Assembly (NCBI GenBank): GCA_036897625.1
Contig: JAYMTA010000585.1
Coordinates: 1-26,490, forward strand
Reading direction: 5' to 3'
DNA: 26,490 bases
DNA from: Pelargonium cotyledonis
Lineage: Eukaryota > Streptophyta > Magnoliopsida > Geraniales > Geraniaceae
Part shown: positions 1 to 11,880 of the stretch, in pieces
Layout of the letters: every line of letters starts with the position of its first letter
Numbering within the stretch: the stretch's first letter is position 1
Notes under the pieces: model-generated
The model's database searches: none
What the model saw: the letters and a program-made list of their open reading frames with translations, nothing else
What the model was told of the DNA's origin: nothing
Translations under genes and position numbers: made by a program

Positions 1-628
1 TGCGGGTCAGGCTGATCTGGCCCGTGGGCCAAAGACCCATTTAACAGGTCTAATTGATATCACTTGTTATCATTTATATTCAATAGTATTATTGATATGT
101 TATTTACGATACACTGCAACGTCTTATCTTTTGAAGTATACTTTTAATAGTGATTTTGTAAGAAAAACTACACTTCACTGGGGTACTATCACCAACATAA
201 CCATGGATTGATATTTGCCATAGTCTAGCCTTTCTTAGTTTTGGATTAAGTCTTGAATACTTACTCATCAAAGATGAAACATTCAATCCCCAATTGCACA
301 TATAGTTGCCTCGAAGTTGTATAACTATGTTGAATGAGACATCCCAAATTCTACTAACATACTTATTCACTTCAACCATAGCCTTTTTCTAAGGCTTTTA
401 AGTTAGAAAACAGATAATAAAATCCCGAATCAATCACGAAGTCAAGTAAAACCCTAGTAGCTCCCTTAAGCCTTTTTTTTTTCAACTTTTCTGTCTTCCA
501 CTATTAGTTTGAATTCAAAGCCTCCTTTCCAGTCAACAATAGTTTTTAAGTGAATTAAGTATACAAAAGATGTTGAACTAACCAAAAAAACTAAGTATCA
601 TTAAGATAATCATGGGACTAACATTAAA
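1..628. other. AT-rich intergenic DNA with repeat-like left edge
   Basis: No gene is supported here. The first 60 bases are GC-rich compared with what follows and contain an interrupted palindrome, TGGCCC-GT-GGGCCA (18-31), then a phrase of the kind 'GACCCATTTAACAGGT' (33-48). That wording resembles a dispersed plant repeat with 'GACCCGTTTAACACG' phrases, so this is probably the end of a degenerate repeat cut by the window edge. A 91-codon open frame on the minus strand (379 down to 104) has no recognisable domain and is not called. The last 60 bases form the 5' flank of the tRNA gene and are AT-rich, as is usual for plant tRNA genes. Confidence 0.4.
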
Positions 629-700
629 GTGGCTGTAGTTTAGTGGTGAGAATTCCACGTTGTGGCCGTGGAGACCTGGGCTCGAATCCCAGCAGCCACA
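629..700 (+). tRNA. tRNA-His(GUG): tRNA-His (anticodon GUG)
   Basis: A complete nuclear tRNA of 72 nt. The acceptor stem GTGGCTG (629-635) pairs exactly with CAGCCAC (693-699), followed by an A as the discriminator base (700). The anticodon stem CCACG (655-659) / CGTGG (667-671) closes a 7-nt loop with anticodon GTG at 662-664, reading histidine codons. The internal Pol III promoter is intact: A box TAGTTTAGTGG near 636-646 and B box GGCTCGAATCC at 679-689. CCA is not encoded, as expected for a nuclear gene, and the extra G at position -1 typical of tRNA-His would be added after transcription. A run of five T (703-707) directly downstream is a normal Pol III terminator. It is in the same orientation as OST4 and lies just upstream of that gene's inferred 5' exon. 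Confidence 0.97.
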
Positions 701-702
701 TG

Positions 703-707
703 TTTTT
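703..707 (+). terminator. Pol III oligo-T terminator of tRNA-His
   Basis: Five consecutive T residues begin two bases after the tRNA discriminator base, the usual distance and length for RNA polymerase III termination. Confidence 0.75.
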
Positions 708-759
708 ATATTTTGTTGTACCTTTTTCCGACAGCAGCAGAAACGACGGCGTATTCAGC

Positions 760-2762
760 AGTGTCTTCCCTACATAAAAGTAAAACCTTAGGCTCTGAAA
801 GCAGTGTCTGCACTGCGTTCTTCTTGAGTTCATCACTTCTTTGTTCGAGCAGAGAGTTGACCAACCGCTGTGTTCATCTTCCAGTTGCCACCGTAAGCTT
901 ATCAAAATTTATGTTCTTTATTGATTCGGATATATTACTCTTTATTTTGATTTCAACATTCATTTCCTCATTAGCGATTCTAGGGTTTTCCAGATCTTCG
1001 TTTCGTTTGTGATTTAACTGTGGTTCTCGTTGTCTATGTTGCAAATTTTTAGTTAAGTTTCGCATATTCATCGTTAGATGTAGATGTATGACTGGAATTT
1101 TGTGTTATGGGTTCACAATTGAAAATTATGATCCCAATTGTTTTTTCGTGCCTGGACATGTTTAGGCTTTTATGTTATACAGCTCAATATTTCAGTGGTT
1201 CTCTGAATAGAGTTGAACTTGTTGCCCAAAGTTCTTAATCGACAGTTGATGAAAGGGATTTTTATGGGCTACTATCCCAAATTTATAATTGTATGAATGT
1301 GTTCTTTTTGAGGTTCTAGGATCTGAGCTGTCTACTAAACGCTTTAAGCTGATGAATGCTGCATATTTCCCACCTTATCACACAACAATATGGTCCAGAC
1401 ATTTTTCTTCTCCATATATGTCCGTGTATATCTTGTTGTTTTGGTCTCTGTAAATGAAATTTGAATTCAAGATTTTACTGTGGAGATAAAAAAATATATT
1501 TAAACTTCTTGAACTCTTAAGTTTTTTTTTGTTTTGTTTTGTTTTGTTTAATATGATTCTTTTAAAATTGTACGCGATAATTACTTTGGAGTCATAAGAA
1601 TTAATATTAATGGTTCACAAATCTATGCATTTCTCCACCGTACTGCAATTCATTTTTACATGTTTTGCATAAAAGATTATTTGTAGCTAACCTCATCGCC
1701 ATCCTAGAAACAATTGAAAATGTGAAACGTGCTGGAGCCACCCCTAACCACTGGACTGAATCTGCATCACCTTAGTGTGGCATTATCCCAATCCTTGTCT
1801 CCTTGCATATTCTTCCTTGTCGTACTTTATCAATCTACATGCCAAGTTGGTTTCATGATGCAAATAAAGAATTATTATAATCTAATGAATAATAATGAAT
1901 GTGTACTTACAGGCCTCCTCTAGCTAATCGTTTTATGTTTATAGTTAGAGGAAAATCCTATATCACATTGAAACAGCATTCACAGGAGGAAACAAGTCTT
2001 AAACATTAGTGCAACCATTAGTGTCCAGTTATGTCCCACGCAACACAATAGACTAGTACTAGTTGTTACCTTCCTTTGCGTAACACTGATTTTTGATCAA
2101 GGGCGCACCTTTCAAGTTTGAGATCTGCTTTATGCACTAATTTCTTTCCATCAGCTGAGAGAATGTCAAAATAGTTGAACCCAGTGTTTTACCTTCATTT
2201 CTGGTTCTCATATTGGATGGTGAAAGGTGTCTGAAGTCATGGTTTGACATATTCTCCAAACATATAATTCAGCAATAAGTAGTTTTGTGTTACATATCTT
2301 CCACCGATCACACATTTTTATAGGTCAGGATTTTTCTTAGACTCCATTGATGGACAATGTAATTCAGGGTGGAGCATTATTTTGAAGATACGCATATGCA
2401 TGATCCCTGAGCTTGTAAGTTCATGATCTTTGTTTTGGATTCAACTCGTGGTGCAGAGGCATAAGGATGAACATTAAAGGTTTAAGAATGTATAGCATAG
2501 GTGTAATCCAATCCTGTTCTAGTCTTTTATGGTTGATCTGTCTCAACTTGAGTCTCGTCTCCTCAAGCAGAGAAAACAAACAAGAAGAAAAATTTGTCTT
2601 GAATCTGAATCTGAATTGTGCTTTTGATGTGACCTGCATGTTAGACCTAGAGTTCCATTATTATTTTGATCCTTTCTATAGATGTCAGTCAAATCAAAAT
2701 CCTAGAAATTTTACTTTGATAATCTGTCCAGGTTACTAATGCATATGTTTGTGACATTGCAG
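760..2762 (+). other. Inferred OST4 5'UTR exon and long 5'UTR intron
   Basis: Inferred non-coding leader of OST4. A plausible leader exon (start uncertain, about 760-800) ends at 892 with a good donor, ACC|GTAAGC (GT at 893-894). The only coding exon starts immediately after a strong acceptor, a T-rich tract followed by TTGCAG, with AG at 2761-2762 directly against the ATG. The intron would be about 1.87 kb. Just inside it is the motif TAGGGTTTT (near 981-989), frequent near plant transcription starts. I see no coding content in this stretch. No transcript is available, so the donor and any alternative leader exon remain inference. Confidence 0.45.
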
Positions 2763-2876
2763 ATGATAGATGATCAAGACCTGGGCTTCATTGCCAATTT
2801 TCTCGGCATCTTTGTGTTTGCGCTGGTTATAGCCTATCATTATGTGGTGGCTGACCCAAAATATGAAGGCAACTAG
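2763..2876 (+). CDS. OST4: Oligosaccharyltransferase subunit OST4 (37 aa)
   Basis: This 37-residue protein is the smallest subunit of the oligosaccharyltransferase complex, which moves the preassembled glycan from dolichyl diphosphate onto Asn of nascent proteins in the ER. It opens MIDDQDLGF, runs through one hydrophobic helix (about residues 8-29, rich in F, I, V, L and A, with AYHYVV at its end) and closes ADPKYEGN. From memory, plant OST4 proteins share almost this exact sequence and length, so it looks complete. In yeast, OST4 helps hold the catalytic STT3 and a thioredoxin-like subunit together; that role is assumed here. The start is fixed by the acceptor abutting the ATG. The coding part is a single short exon, so gene finders often skip it. 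Its 3' end converges with the FUSC-like gene on the other strand. Confidence 0.93.
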   Translation: MIDDQDLGFIANFLGIFVFALVIAYHYVVADPKYEGN

Positions 2877-3404
2877 GGTTTATCTTTCTTGATCCATGCA
2901 CAATAGAAATGTAACGTCAGTTGTGTTGACTAGATATAATTTGTAGTAAAAACTCAGATTTTTGCGACTATGAGTTTTATCTTCCTATTGATTTTATAGA
3001 CAACTGCAATCCATTTACTTATCTGTTACTCTGTTATATATTCTTTCAGTCACTTTATATTTTGGTTGACTTATGACATGAATATTATGGTGCTGGTTAC
3101 TGCTGGCAGTTCTGATCTTTTCTCCGAGAAGAGTTCAAACTTTCAGCTAAACTTTGAATTTCACAAACTTCGTTTCTAGCTTTGCGTTGTTGCATTTGAT
3201 ATTACTTTGTTGTGTGTATGTTTTACTGGATAACCTTCTCCTATCTGCTGATGATGTAAAGAAAATGGTAAGTCTGAATTTGGTTCTTACAGTGTAGATT
3301 TTTTTTTTACTCATTATCTAGGATCATATAGATTGAGAATTCCCTATGGTGATCTTAACTGGTGTATTTACATGATGCAAACGTGGTAATAGTAGTCAAT
3401 AGTT
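2877..3404. other. Convergent 3' region between OST4 and FUSC-like gene
   Basis: Contains the 3'UTR of OST4 (plus strand) and, from the right, the 3'UTR of the FUSC-like gene (minus strand). No canonical AATAAA is seen for OST4. No further gene is supported; TG-rich and T-rich tracts are typical of plant 3' ends. Confidence 0.4.
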
Positions 3405-3410
3405 TTTATT
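3405..3410 (-). terminator. Poly(A) signal AATAAA of FUSC-like gene
   Basis: On the minus strand a canonical AATAAA lies about 110 nt past the stop codon of the FUSC-like gene, a usual distance for a plant polyadenylation signal. The assignment is by position only. Confidence 0.45.
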
Positions 3411-3521
3411 TACATAGGCCGAAAGATATCTTAGAGCTCAATTTTACTTACATTTACCGGGAGACAGCCTAGAGCTATCAACCTTGTAATATTTCTATGG
3501 CTGTCATGACATGATCAGGTA

Positions 3522-6500
3522 TTATGTACACAGACCATTTATCTTAGCAGAAATGTCATGCAGGTTTATGTGAGTGGAAGGATTTTCCCATTTGACTAAT
3601 TCTGTCACTTCTTTCTCAATCTCTACTGTTTCTATCATCAACCTACTGATGCAGAACCCAATGCCACTCAAATAGAGGACTATTTTGCTCTTCACTGCGT
3701 CCCCGACTTCATCAACTTCTATGGAGTCGGCTATTTCTTCCGAATGTTGAAGAAAAGAGCTTACTAGTTTCTTAACCTCTTCCTCGTCTACGCGGGGATG
3801 CATATATGGTGTTTTCCCCAGCTCCACATCTCGACATTTGCTCTTTTCTTGCCATTTCTTGTCTAGCACTTTCAGAGACTTGATCGAAGTGACCTCGTGA
3901 AGACATTTGACTATTGAGCCTACTTTTTCATGGAAAATCGCTAGATCATCAGTTAGGTTTTCTTCAGCCTCCCTCCAAGCTAACCCTGATCTCTGTGATA
4001 GTTGTGAAAGGTATTCTGTTATGCAGGCTGAGAAGAATAGGAGATCTGCCATGTTTGATAAAGATCCCAGGAGCTTGCGGTAACAAGCACTGCGAAAAGG
4101 TAAGAACCAGAAATTTGGCTCCTTTTCGGCTTCTGTGAGGAACTTGTCTAATTCATCAACATGTGATTTCAGCTTCTTCTGTTTTTCTCTCAGTTCTGAA
4201 GTTGCCAAGTTTTTCTCTGTGGGACTCAGATGGAAGTCTTCGATGCACTCATGAAGTGCTCTCAAGGTCTGTGAAAGCTCCACTTTTGCCAGCGTTGCTG
4301 CCCTAGTAGGACGCAGGAGAATCTCCACCAATACGAGACAGAACAACCCAATTGAAGCTTCTGTGATTCTTGCTATCGCGAACTCAGTTGGAGGGCCATA
4401 ATCTTTCCGACCTAGGATCAGCAACGCACCTATGACTGCCGAGATGGCACCGGCCTCCCCGTACATCCGGCTTCGCCTGAGAAAGCTGGTGAAGATGATC
4501 CAAGGTATGAGAGGTAAGAACCGTAGTTCCACATAGTTATGCAAAATAAAGCACCATACGATCCCATAGATAGATCCCATTGCTGTCCCTTGTGCTCGAG
4601 CATTTGCAACTGTAAATGTTGCTTGTCTTCCTGTTACGAAACTGATGGCTATTGTTAGTCCTGACCAGTACCCATTTTGCTTGTTGTAGATCAGTCCAAA
4701 CAGCACTGCAAGGCCTAGAGAAATGGAGCACTTCACTGCAAAAACCAAACTTTGGGTGTTCGGTTTGATGCCCCAGGTCCTTCCACTTCCCGGCTTAGAC
4801 TGATCTTGATCCTGTGAATCACTGGATCGATGAGTTGGCGAGTCGTCTTGGAGGAGCTCCATGCAAAACAAGAAGAAGAGAGCTGGGAGATCTTTGTAAG
4901 ATGTGGATAAGTTATTGGGGGCCTGGAGAAAGGACTGATCTGAAAATTCTGCCTTGTTCTCTGGAGCAGTTGTTGCATTAAAAGGTACAGAACACTTGGC
5001 TTGCTCTAGTTTTAGGCCTATTTGTGCTTTGGAGCTGTGTATAACATCTTTGAGGTCTTCATGGACAATCTCAACAGGGAAGGACGGGCAAGAACGCAGG
5101 GCGATTTCCATTCCTCGTATTGGCATTTCCATGTCATGCAGTTTCTTTCCCGGGTCCATGCAATTGGCTCTCAACAACCTTAAATCCGGTCTCTCAAGTA
5201 GCATACCTTCCTGTTTAGAGGAAACCATATTAGCTGAGCTGAGCTTAGAATTTGGATTCTACAGCTAAAAAAATAACATGAAAAGTGAATGTTGCATTAC
5301 CTTATTATCTTTTATGGTTTGTAGAATTTTGGTTCCTCTTTCAGAGAAGAGTTTTGCTTCAGACATGAAGTCATGAGCAACAGAGCTGTCTTGAGCATTA
5401 ATGGCCTCCACATATAGATTCAACCTGTCTGAAGCATTTTCAGCATAGAGCCTGCATGTTTTCCTAACCTGCAAATATAACAATAATCATCTCCATCAAT
5501 TATCTGTAATTAATTTCATTGCTCTAATGCAAATTAGTAGTACAAATTTTGGTTTGTTCGATACCATATGTTGAGTCATTGGTACATTTTGGACATAACC
5601 ATCAATTGCTTTATATACTTGGTTTTTTTTACCTTTTCAGTAATTAGCTTGGGATATTTGACCAGAAATCCAAATAATATTCCATAGAATCTAGAAAAAA
5701 TTGGACAGAACAAACAGGGTGGGAGCTAATAATTTATGCAGGCAAATAGCTAAATGAAGCATCAATTCCTTTTTACTCAATGATTGGGGCACCTTCTGTC
5801 CGTTTTAAAGAACATGGTTAATAAATTAAGTACATAAAATATATATGTACGTATAATTCTTGTATAAAGACTATTGTGCTGTAACTCCATACATAGATAG
5901 ATTTGTACAATAATTCATTTTTTTTTATATCAAAACATCTAATTAATTTGATTGGTTTTATTAGATGAGAAATCAATTATTGAATTATGATTTTTTGGAA
6001 GTCAGCTTTTATGAAGAGAATTTTGAATTAAAAAATAGAGAAAATGAGTATTTAGTGCAAACCGCTGCTGAGAAATTCGATCCGAAAATAAAATCATAAC
6101 TTTTTTGTTTGCACATAATTGCCAATATAGTTTAATTGACCCTATTTATAAGAATTAAGAAAAAACACATTACATATAACTTGCATGTACCTAGTGAACT
6201 TAGAAGAAAATATTAATATTACCTCCCAATAGGCAAGGCGAGGGAAGGGAATCAACATGGCCATGACGGAAGCCACCGCGCCAAGCGCCGTACTGGTCCC
6301 CACATGCAGTGGGTGCATCACCACGCCGGTCTCCGATCCATGAACCACCGCTCCGACGTACACGATCACCAGCTGCCCAAACGCAATCCGCTTCGTCATC
6401 AGGCTGCTCCACTCCGGCAGCGCCACCAAGAACGCCCCCACCGCCACCGCCGCGGCCGCCAGCTCCGCCGTGAACCGCTCCGGCCCGATCAAGTACAAGC

Positions 6501-6774
6501 TGAGCACCGCCGGAGCCAGGACCTGGACTGTTGCGTAGACGGCGTGCCAGCATCCCCTCATGGCGTCGCCGAGCGTGGCGTCGGAGACAATGAGGATGGT
6601 GGTGACGTAGGAAAACGCCGGGTACGTTATGAGCCGCTGGACCGGTCTCGGGCCGTACAGGGTGGTGCATGCCACGATGGTGCACGCTAGGGCTGTCCGT
6701 AATGCCAGCCCTAGGCGGTGGCGCAACCACACTCGGGTCTGGTCCACGGCCACCGGCGGGGAATTCTCTAACAT
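3522..6774 (-). CDS. FUSC / AaeB-like membrane protein, 802 aa, three exons
   Basis: Coding exons are 6774-6223, 5468-5301 and 5210-3522, joined by GT-AG introns of 754 and 90 nt, all phase 0, giving 802 residues. Residues about 20-180 form a first membrane domain with several hydrophobic helices. A hydrophilic linker follows (exon 2 and early exon 3). A second membrane domain (about 390-545) contains the GYWSGLTIAISF motif (420-431), typical of the FUSC family with bacterial AaeB, an efflux pump for hydroxybenzoic acids. The last 250 residues are charged and helical, likely cytosolic. Plant relatives of about 800 residues are annotated as 'p-hydroxybenzoic acid efflux pump subunit' by similarity only; the substrate and membrane are unknown. 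An in-frame TAA 18 nt upstream supports the start. Exon 1 is very GC-rich against AT-rich introns, and produces long shadow frames on both strands. Confidence 0.88.
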
Positions 6775-6883
6775 ATTTTTAGAGTCGTTTTAAAGAATTT
6801 ACACGAACAATTGTCACTGCAGTTACGAGAATTTTGAACCACCTCGAGAAATGGCTCGATGAGAAGAGTGATGGAGATTGAGG

Positions 6884-6895
6884 TTTATATATATA
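6884..6895 (-). promoter_or_regulatory. TATA box of FUSC-like gene
   Basis: On the minus strand the sequence TATATATATAAA lies about 110 bp upstream of the FUSC-like start codon. It would place transcription initiation about 30 bp further down, leaving a leader of about 80 nt. No competing TATA is seen nearer. Confidence 0.55.
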
Positions 6896-7161
6896 GTGTT
6901 TGTGGCATGCAAATATGGGTTTGGTGGGTTTGAAGAATTAATGTAAATGAAAAATAAATAAAAATAAAAAGTTTTGGAGTGGAAGAGAAACACTATTTTG
7001 ACTCTTTTTATGGGACAATCATAAATTCCAAAATTAAAAGGAAAAACCAAATAATAAAAGATTATTATATAATGAGTATTTTTTGTAATTGTTTATGAAG
7101 TTGAGTGACATATAATTTGGTCCATCTTTGGAGCTATGTGTCATTTGATTAGCATGACTAA

Positions 7162-7216
7162 TTGACGTACTCGTATGTATACGTCAAGTTCACTATGAAT
7201 CAAGTTTCTTGACGTT
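7162..7216 (-). promoter_or_regulatory. Cluster of three TGACG (as-1-like) motifs
   Basis: TTGACGTA (7162-7169) and its exact reverse complement TACGTCAA (7180-7187) form an 8-bp inverted repeat around a 10-nt spacer, and TTGACGTT follows at 7209-7216. TGACG is the core bound by TGA-type bZIP factors; paired cores make as-1 elements, known in plant detoxification and salicylate-responsive promoters. The cluster is about 270-320 bp upstream of the inferred FUSC-like TATA box. Binding is inferred from the motif only. Confidence 0.35.
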
Positions 7217-10200
7217 GATAATATGTTTTTAGCTTTAGCAATTGGCGATAATCAGAAGGAAAAAACTTGTTGTTTATTTAAAAGCTTAGTTACGAGTTTA
7301 CAAAAATTGAAACGAATCAATTATAAAACTAAGAAAACATTGTTCCATGTTTTCCAAATGACGGGTATTTTTTCATGCAACGCATTTTGTTAGGAGGAAT
7401 GAGTGTTTCGAAAGAAAAATCATTTGGCTACTGCGTAAACCCATAATTAAGCTCATTAGAGAAATAAGGGAGCCTGCCACATATCGATAAAAACGAAATA
7501 ATAGTTGTACAATAAAAAGAATGCATTTATTTTACTATATTTGGTGCTTAAATTTTTTAAGAAATCGGACTTACATTCCATTGTCGTAGAGATTCGTAGA
7601 GTATCACATATGATATTAGTTTGTTTTGCACTCACTTATTTAAAATTTGTGCGTTTGTTACAATACTGAATTTTCCTAACAAATAGAAAAACGATATAAA
7701 AATTATATGTCATGAGAGCACATGTATCAATTAATTGAGTAGTCTTACAAAATCATATACTCTTGAGTCAATAATAAAATATGTCGTCCTTATTTGAACT
7801 ACAAATTCAAAAGCATATAGTTTTTTAAGCATTACCCTACTATTTTTCTTATATCGATCGATTAGCAATATAAAATAAAAAGGGATGTACACAATAATAA
7901 TAGATTAATGGAATATTCTAGAAAATAAGTAACATTATTGTTGACTAGAATAAATATTAAACAAAAAATAAAAGGGCATTGAGTGAGATTTCATGAAGGC
8001 GGCCAGTTCTCATTTTATTCCTTAACAAAATTTAAATGTATGGACAAATTTTAAGATTTACAATCTTCAAATAAATTTGGAATTTGTCTCCTCATTCATA
8101 GCCATTATTATTTTTTTTTAAATAAAAAGATTTTTGTAAAGTAAATTAATAATTTGAGAGTATGCTAATGCTATAACATAAAAAATTAAAATATCCTTTC
8201 AAAAAATAAATAAATATATAATGGCATTAGTAAGTAGTTAAGTTGTGACTATCATGACTACGTTGTTGGATTGATAAAACATTTTTAATTATGAGCTAAT
8301 AATAATAAATATTTAAAAAAATATATTTTGTTATGCTCTTTTATTGTCAAACTTGAATCCAACTTTCTCTTCTTTGTTTTTTGTTTTTGTCGTTTGAGAG
8401 AAAGAGTTTGGGAATTGCTTATTTTAGGTTTCTCCAATTCTTATTTTTAGGTGTTCGGTTTAAATCTTTCGCTTTGTTTTGTGATTTTTATAGATTCCCA
8501 CCTTCGAGAAAGGAAAAACAAATTTAACTTCTTGTAACCATTTGTCAATTTTGACATGTGATGTTAGAATTATAAAAACAATTAATTGTTCATACACAAA
8601 ATTTCAGTTTTATCTAGTAATACACTAATGACATTCGTGAGACAATACTTAAAAGTTTGTGTTGCAATGTCTACAACATAGATATTGTGCACCCAACTTA
8701 TAGAATTCTTGAGAGCAAAATTCTCGTGATCAATTAAAGAGACTCAAATGTTTGAAGAATCATGCATAACATTTACAAATATTGTACACGAATTTTGTCA
8801 TTAAATCTAAACAAAATTATTTGTGGACAAATGTGAACACATTGTTGATCTTGTTTGTGTCATTTATCAAACGATGTAAATTTGATCTTATTAATATGAA
8901 ATTTATGGTACAACATAGTTCTTTTTTTTTAAGAAAAAGAACAAATGCGAACACCTCAACTCAAAATTACAAAAAAAACGATGTTGACACATGTGACGAT
9001 AACATTAAATTACATACGCTATTTATAAGTCACATCAGAACCCACTCTTGTGGTGCTAGCACATCAACAACCAAAGCAAAATTGTACATGGAAAACAAAC
9101 ATTCTTGATTTTGAAAACAAACACCAAAGATGCAAAATCTACATATGTGTGATATGTCCCTAACATCGGATCCCCAAATGGCGGTATCTATTTTAGGGCT
9201 TACATCTCTTTCCGAGCTTTTAACGAATGTGGCGTCATGTTTGTATCTTCTTCTTTTTTGTTCGCAAGTGAATAAATATTTGGGTCCATATGATTTTGGG
9301 GTTATTTAGCTGGTTCTAAATCCTCAATTAATTACTAGAGAAGTATCGAGTATATAGTGCATATACAAATTTTGTGTTCTAAATCAACGTTGATGTAACT
9401 TATTAATTTAACCATAACATCAAGATTTACAATCAAATACACATTTGTTTATAGTTTGCAAACAATTGTAGAAATAGTTTCACATATTTATCGGTGTGTG
9501 AAAAATGCTACGTACATATGACCGTAAAAGAGAGAATTATAATTAGTAGGTCCAGATCATTTACGGGTGATCATCGTTAACATTTACAAAAAATAATTAG
9601 CGTGTAGTTGTACATATAAAACACTTACACTTATAAAAACACATGTATTTCACGTTTCTATGGTACGTACGTACAAACTTTACTGATATATAGTTATAGG
9701 TCTAGAATTGACCAATTATGGAATGTGAGATTGTAATAACATTAAACAACTTTATTGTATTGGTCGATGAAAATTGAAAAACGAATAAATTTGTTGGTCC
9801 AATATATATGGCATTGGAAAATGATAGCCAACCTATATATGCAATTCCTTGCCGTCTAAATTCATCTGCCAGTTCATACACCAAATTATTGTACTCACTC
9901 ACTCACATATATTACACTAAATAAGTTAAATTACAACTAATAGAGATTGATCTTCATAAATATTAACTACGTATAAGGAAAATAACGTGTATTCACTCGG
10001 TTAAGTATGCGTTCACGACATGTTTAACCGTTTTAATTATTGTACCGATTTAGTTACGTATTTTTCTCATGAACTCATATGTTCCAACTAATTTTAAAGA
10101 TACAAACTAATTTGTTACAAAAATGTTAATGATGTTTAATTCATTCATGATGGTATTGAGTGAAGATCTCATGTTGAGGATGTATATTGTTATGAATTTT

Positions 10201-11880
10201 ATGCATCATCATTAATTATTATTATGTGTTTTTTGGTATATAGAAAAAAAAAACATTATTCATATTTCTTGAAGAAAAAAATGATAAAATGATATGAAAT
10301 TTTCTGCGTGACAAAATAAGTCTCAAAACTTTTTCAAATTCGTGGGTAATAAAAAACAACTAACGTCAACAATTTTAAAATCTCAAAAATGAATTGGTTT
10401 AAATTTAATATTTTAAAAACGCTCATCAGTTTAATCAACAACGCATTTCTAAAATTGCGAATGATCGAAGAGGAAAGTGACAAAGTACTTGTCCGTACTT
10501 TCTCGATACACATCAAATCAAGAACCCTAACTTTGTAACCATCAATGAATGCACTAACAAAAATTCAATGTTTACCCAAAACTTATGTATGAAAAAATAG
10601 TGAAACATAAATATTTTATTCAAAAGTTTCACAAAAACAGTACATATTTTGTTTGTGGGAAACATATTAAGAGCTAAGATTGACATGAAAATTTAAAGTG
10701 TGTTTTGTATGTTTCGTAGGTGATTTCCAGATAAGGTTAAGGACTGTAATATAAGTGGAGGCAGAGAGACCTAAATTGGCTTTACAAACAAGAAAATTGT
10801 AATTTTCTTTAATTTTAGGTACATCAAAACAATTGGATTATGAGTCAGATCCAATCAAAATATCTCTTCTACTTGCTGCCAATCAATTTTTAATTCTTTA
10901 ATGTCTTCATTGCAATAGTTTTTATTCATTTAATTACTGTTTTACCTAACAAAATATGTAGCTAATTATTGAGATTTTGGATCAATTAAGTTCTTTTAAT
11001 GTTTGACTTAATTGTATATAACAAGATATATATAGTTCCACTAGAATTTGTTTGTTAATCCAAATTTTTTTATTTCCTTACATTAATTTAGATGTGAATC
11101 AATTGATTAATGTATATGTAATCTCACATTTATTTATAAGAAAAATACATTTTAAACACATGCACAAAATATATGAAACCATTTTTTTTTCTTTATTTTA
11201 TTACAATCATTCATGTTATTTTAGTCACTTGGCATGAATCATGAGTGTCATCTAATGGATCCCAAATAAGAAATTACTAATTACAACCACATATTAAAAG
11301 GGCTATTGGATCAAATAAAGATCTTAATGCTAATGCCTATAAAACTACATGATCCATCAAAATCCCTCTTTAGTATTACTTTATTATTAGGGCAAAATAG
11401 CAACCTACCCTAAATTATATAACTATTTTTTATAATATAAAAAATGTCAAATGGATTTAAGTTAACTACCAGCAATATCATTATTAAATATCAACTTATT
11501 TGATGTCAACCTACGATGAATTGTAATTTATGTGACTCTCATATATTTCCGCTCTATTATCTTAAACACATTATATTTAGACGATAAGTATGCATTGTAT
11601 CAGTGTTGACATACTACTTGTATCCGCGTTATTGTGTCGTGCGTGTTTTTATAGGTTTGTCATTGTTTCATAATATGTTGTTAACCTTGAACCAAAAAAA
11701 GAAAATAAGTTGAAAAACCCAAAAATGTCATTTTCTATGCATCATTTTCATGATGCTCATGCAGCTATTGCCTTGTACCCTGGATTTTTCCATTTCAATA
11801 CATGAAACCTCACAATCTCATGATTCACATATACCCCAAAACACATTACAAAATCTTAATCACAAAGAAAGCTTCCCAGA
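7217..11880. other. AT-rich gene-poor interval
   Basis: About 4.7 kb of strongly AT-rich DNA. Open frames here are short (60-108 codons), rich in Asn, Lys, Ile, Phe and Tyr as expected from AT-rich random sequence, and match no family I recognise. I found no tRNA, no transposase and no long terminal inverted repeat. Homopolymer tracts such as A(9) near 10244-10252 and short runs such as TACGTACGTAC near 9663-9673 are the only simple features. Part of the left end is presumably the promoter of the FUSC-like gene. Confidence 0.5.

Noticed and set aside
104-379. A 91-codon minus-strand frame near the left edge
   Set aside because: No domain, no splice support, and it lies next to repeat-like sequence. 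It could be a fragment of something, but nothing supports a gene call.
3249-3280. A TGATGA...CTGA pattern suggestive of a box C/D snoRNA
   Set aside because: The boxes are only about 25-30 nt apart and no terminal stem or second box pair is visible, so a snoRNA is not supported.
6200-6730. Long frames on both strands overlapping the first exon of the FUSC-like gene (176 and 128 codons)
   Set aside because: They arise from the GC-rich composition of that exon (few stop codons) and have biased Gly/Arg/His-rich content; the membrane-protein frame has in-phase splice sites and family motifs.
8782-9108. A 108-codon plus-strand frame in the AT-rich interval
   Set aside because: Composition (Asn, Lys, Thr, Phe rich) is what AT-rich random DNA gives; no motif or promoter supports it.
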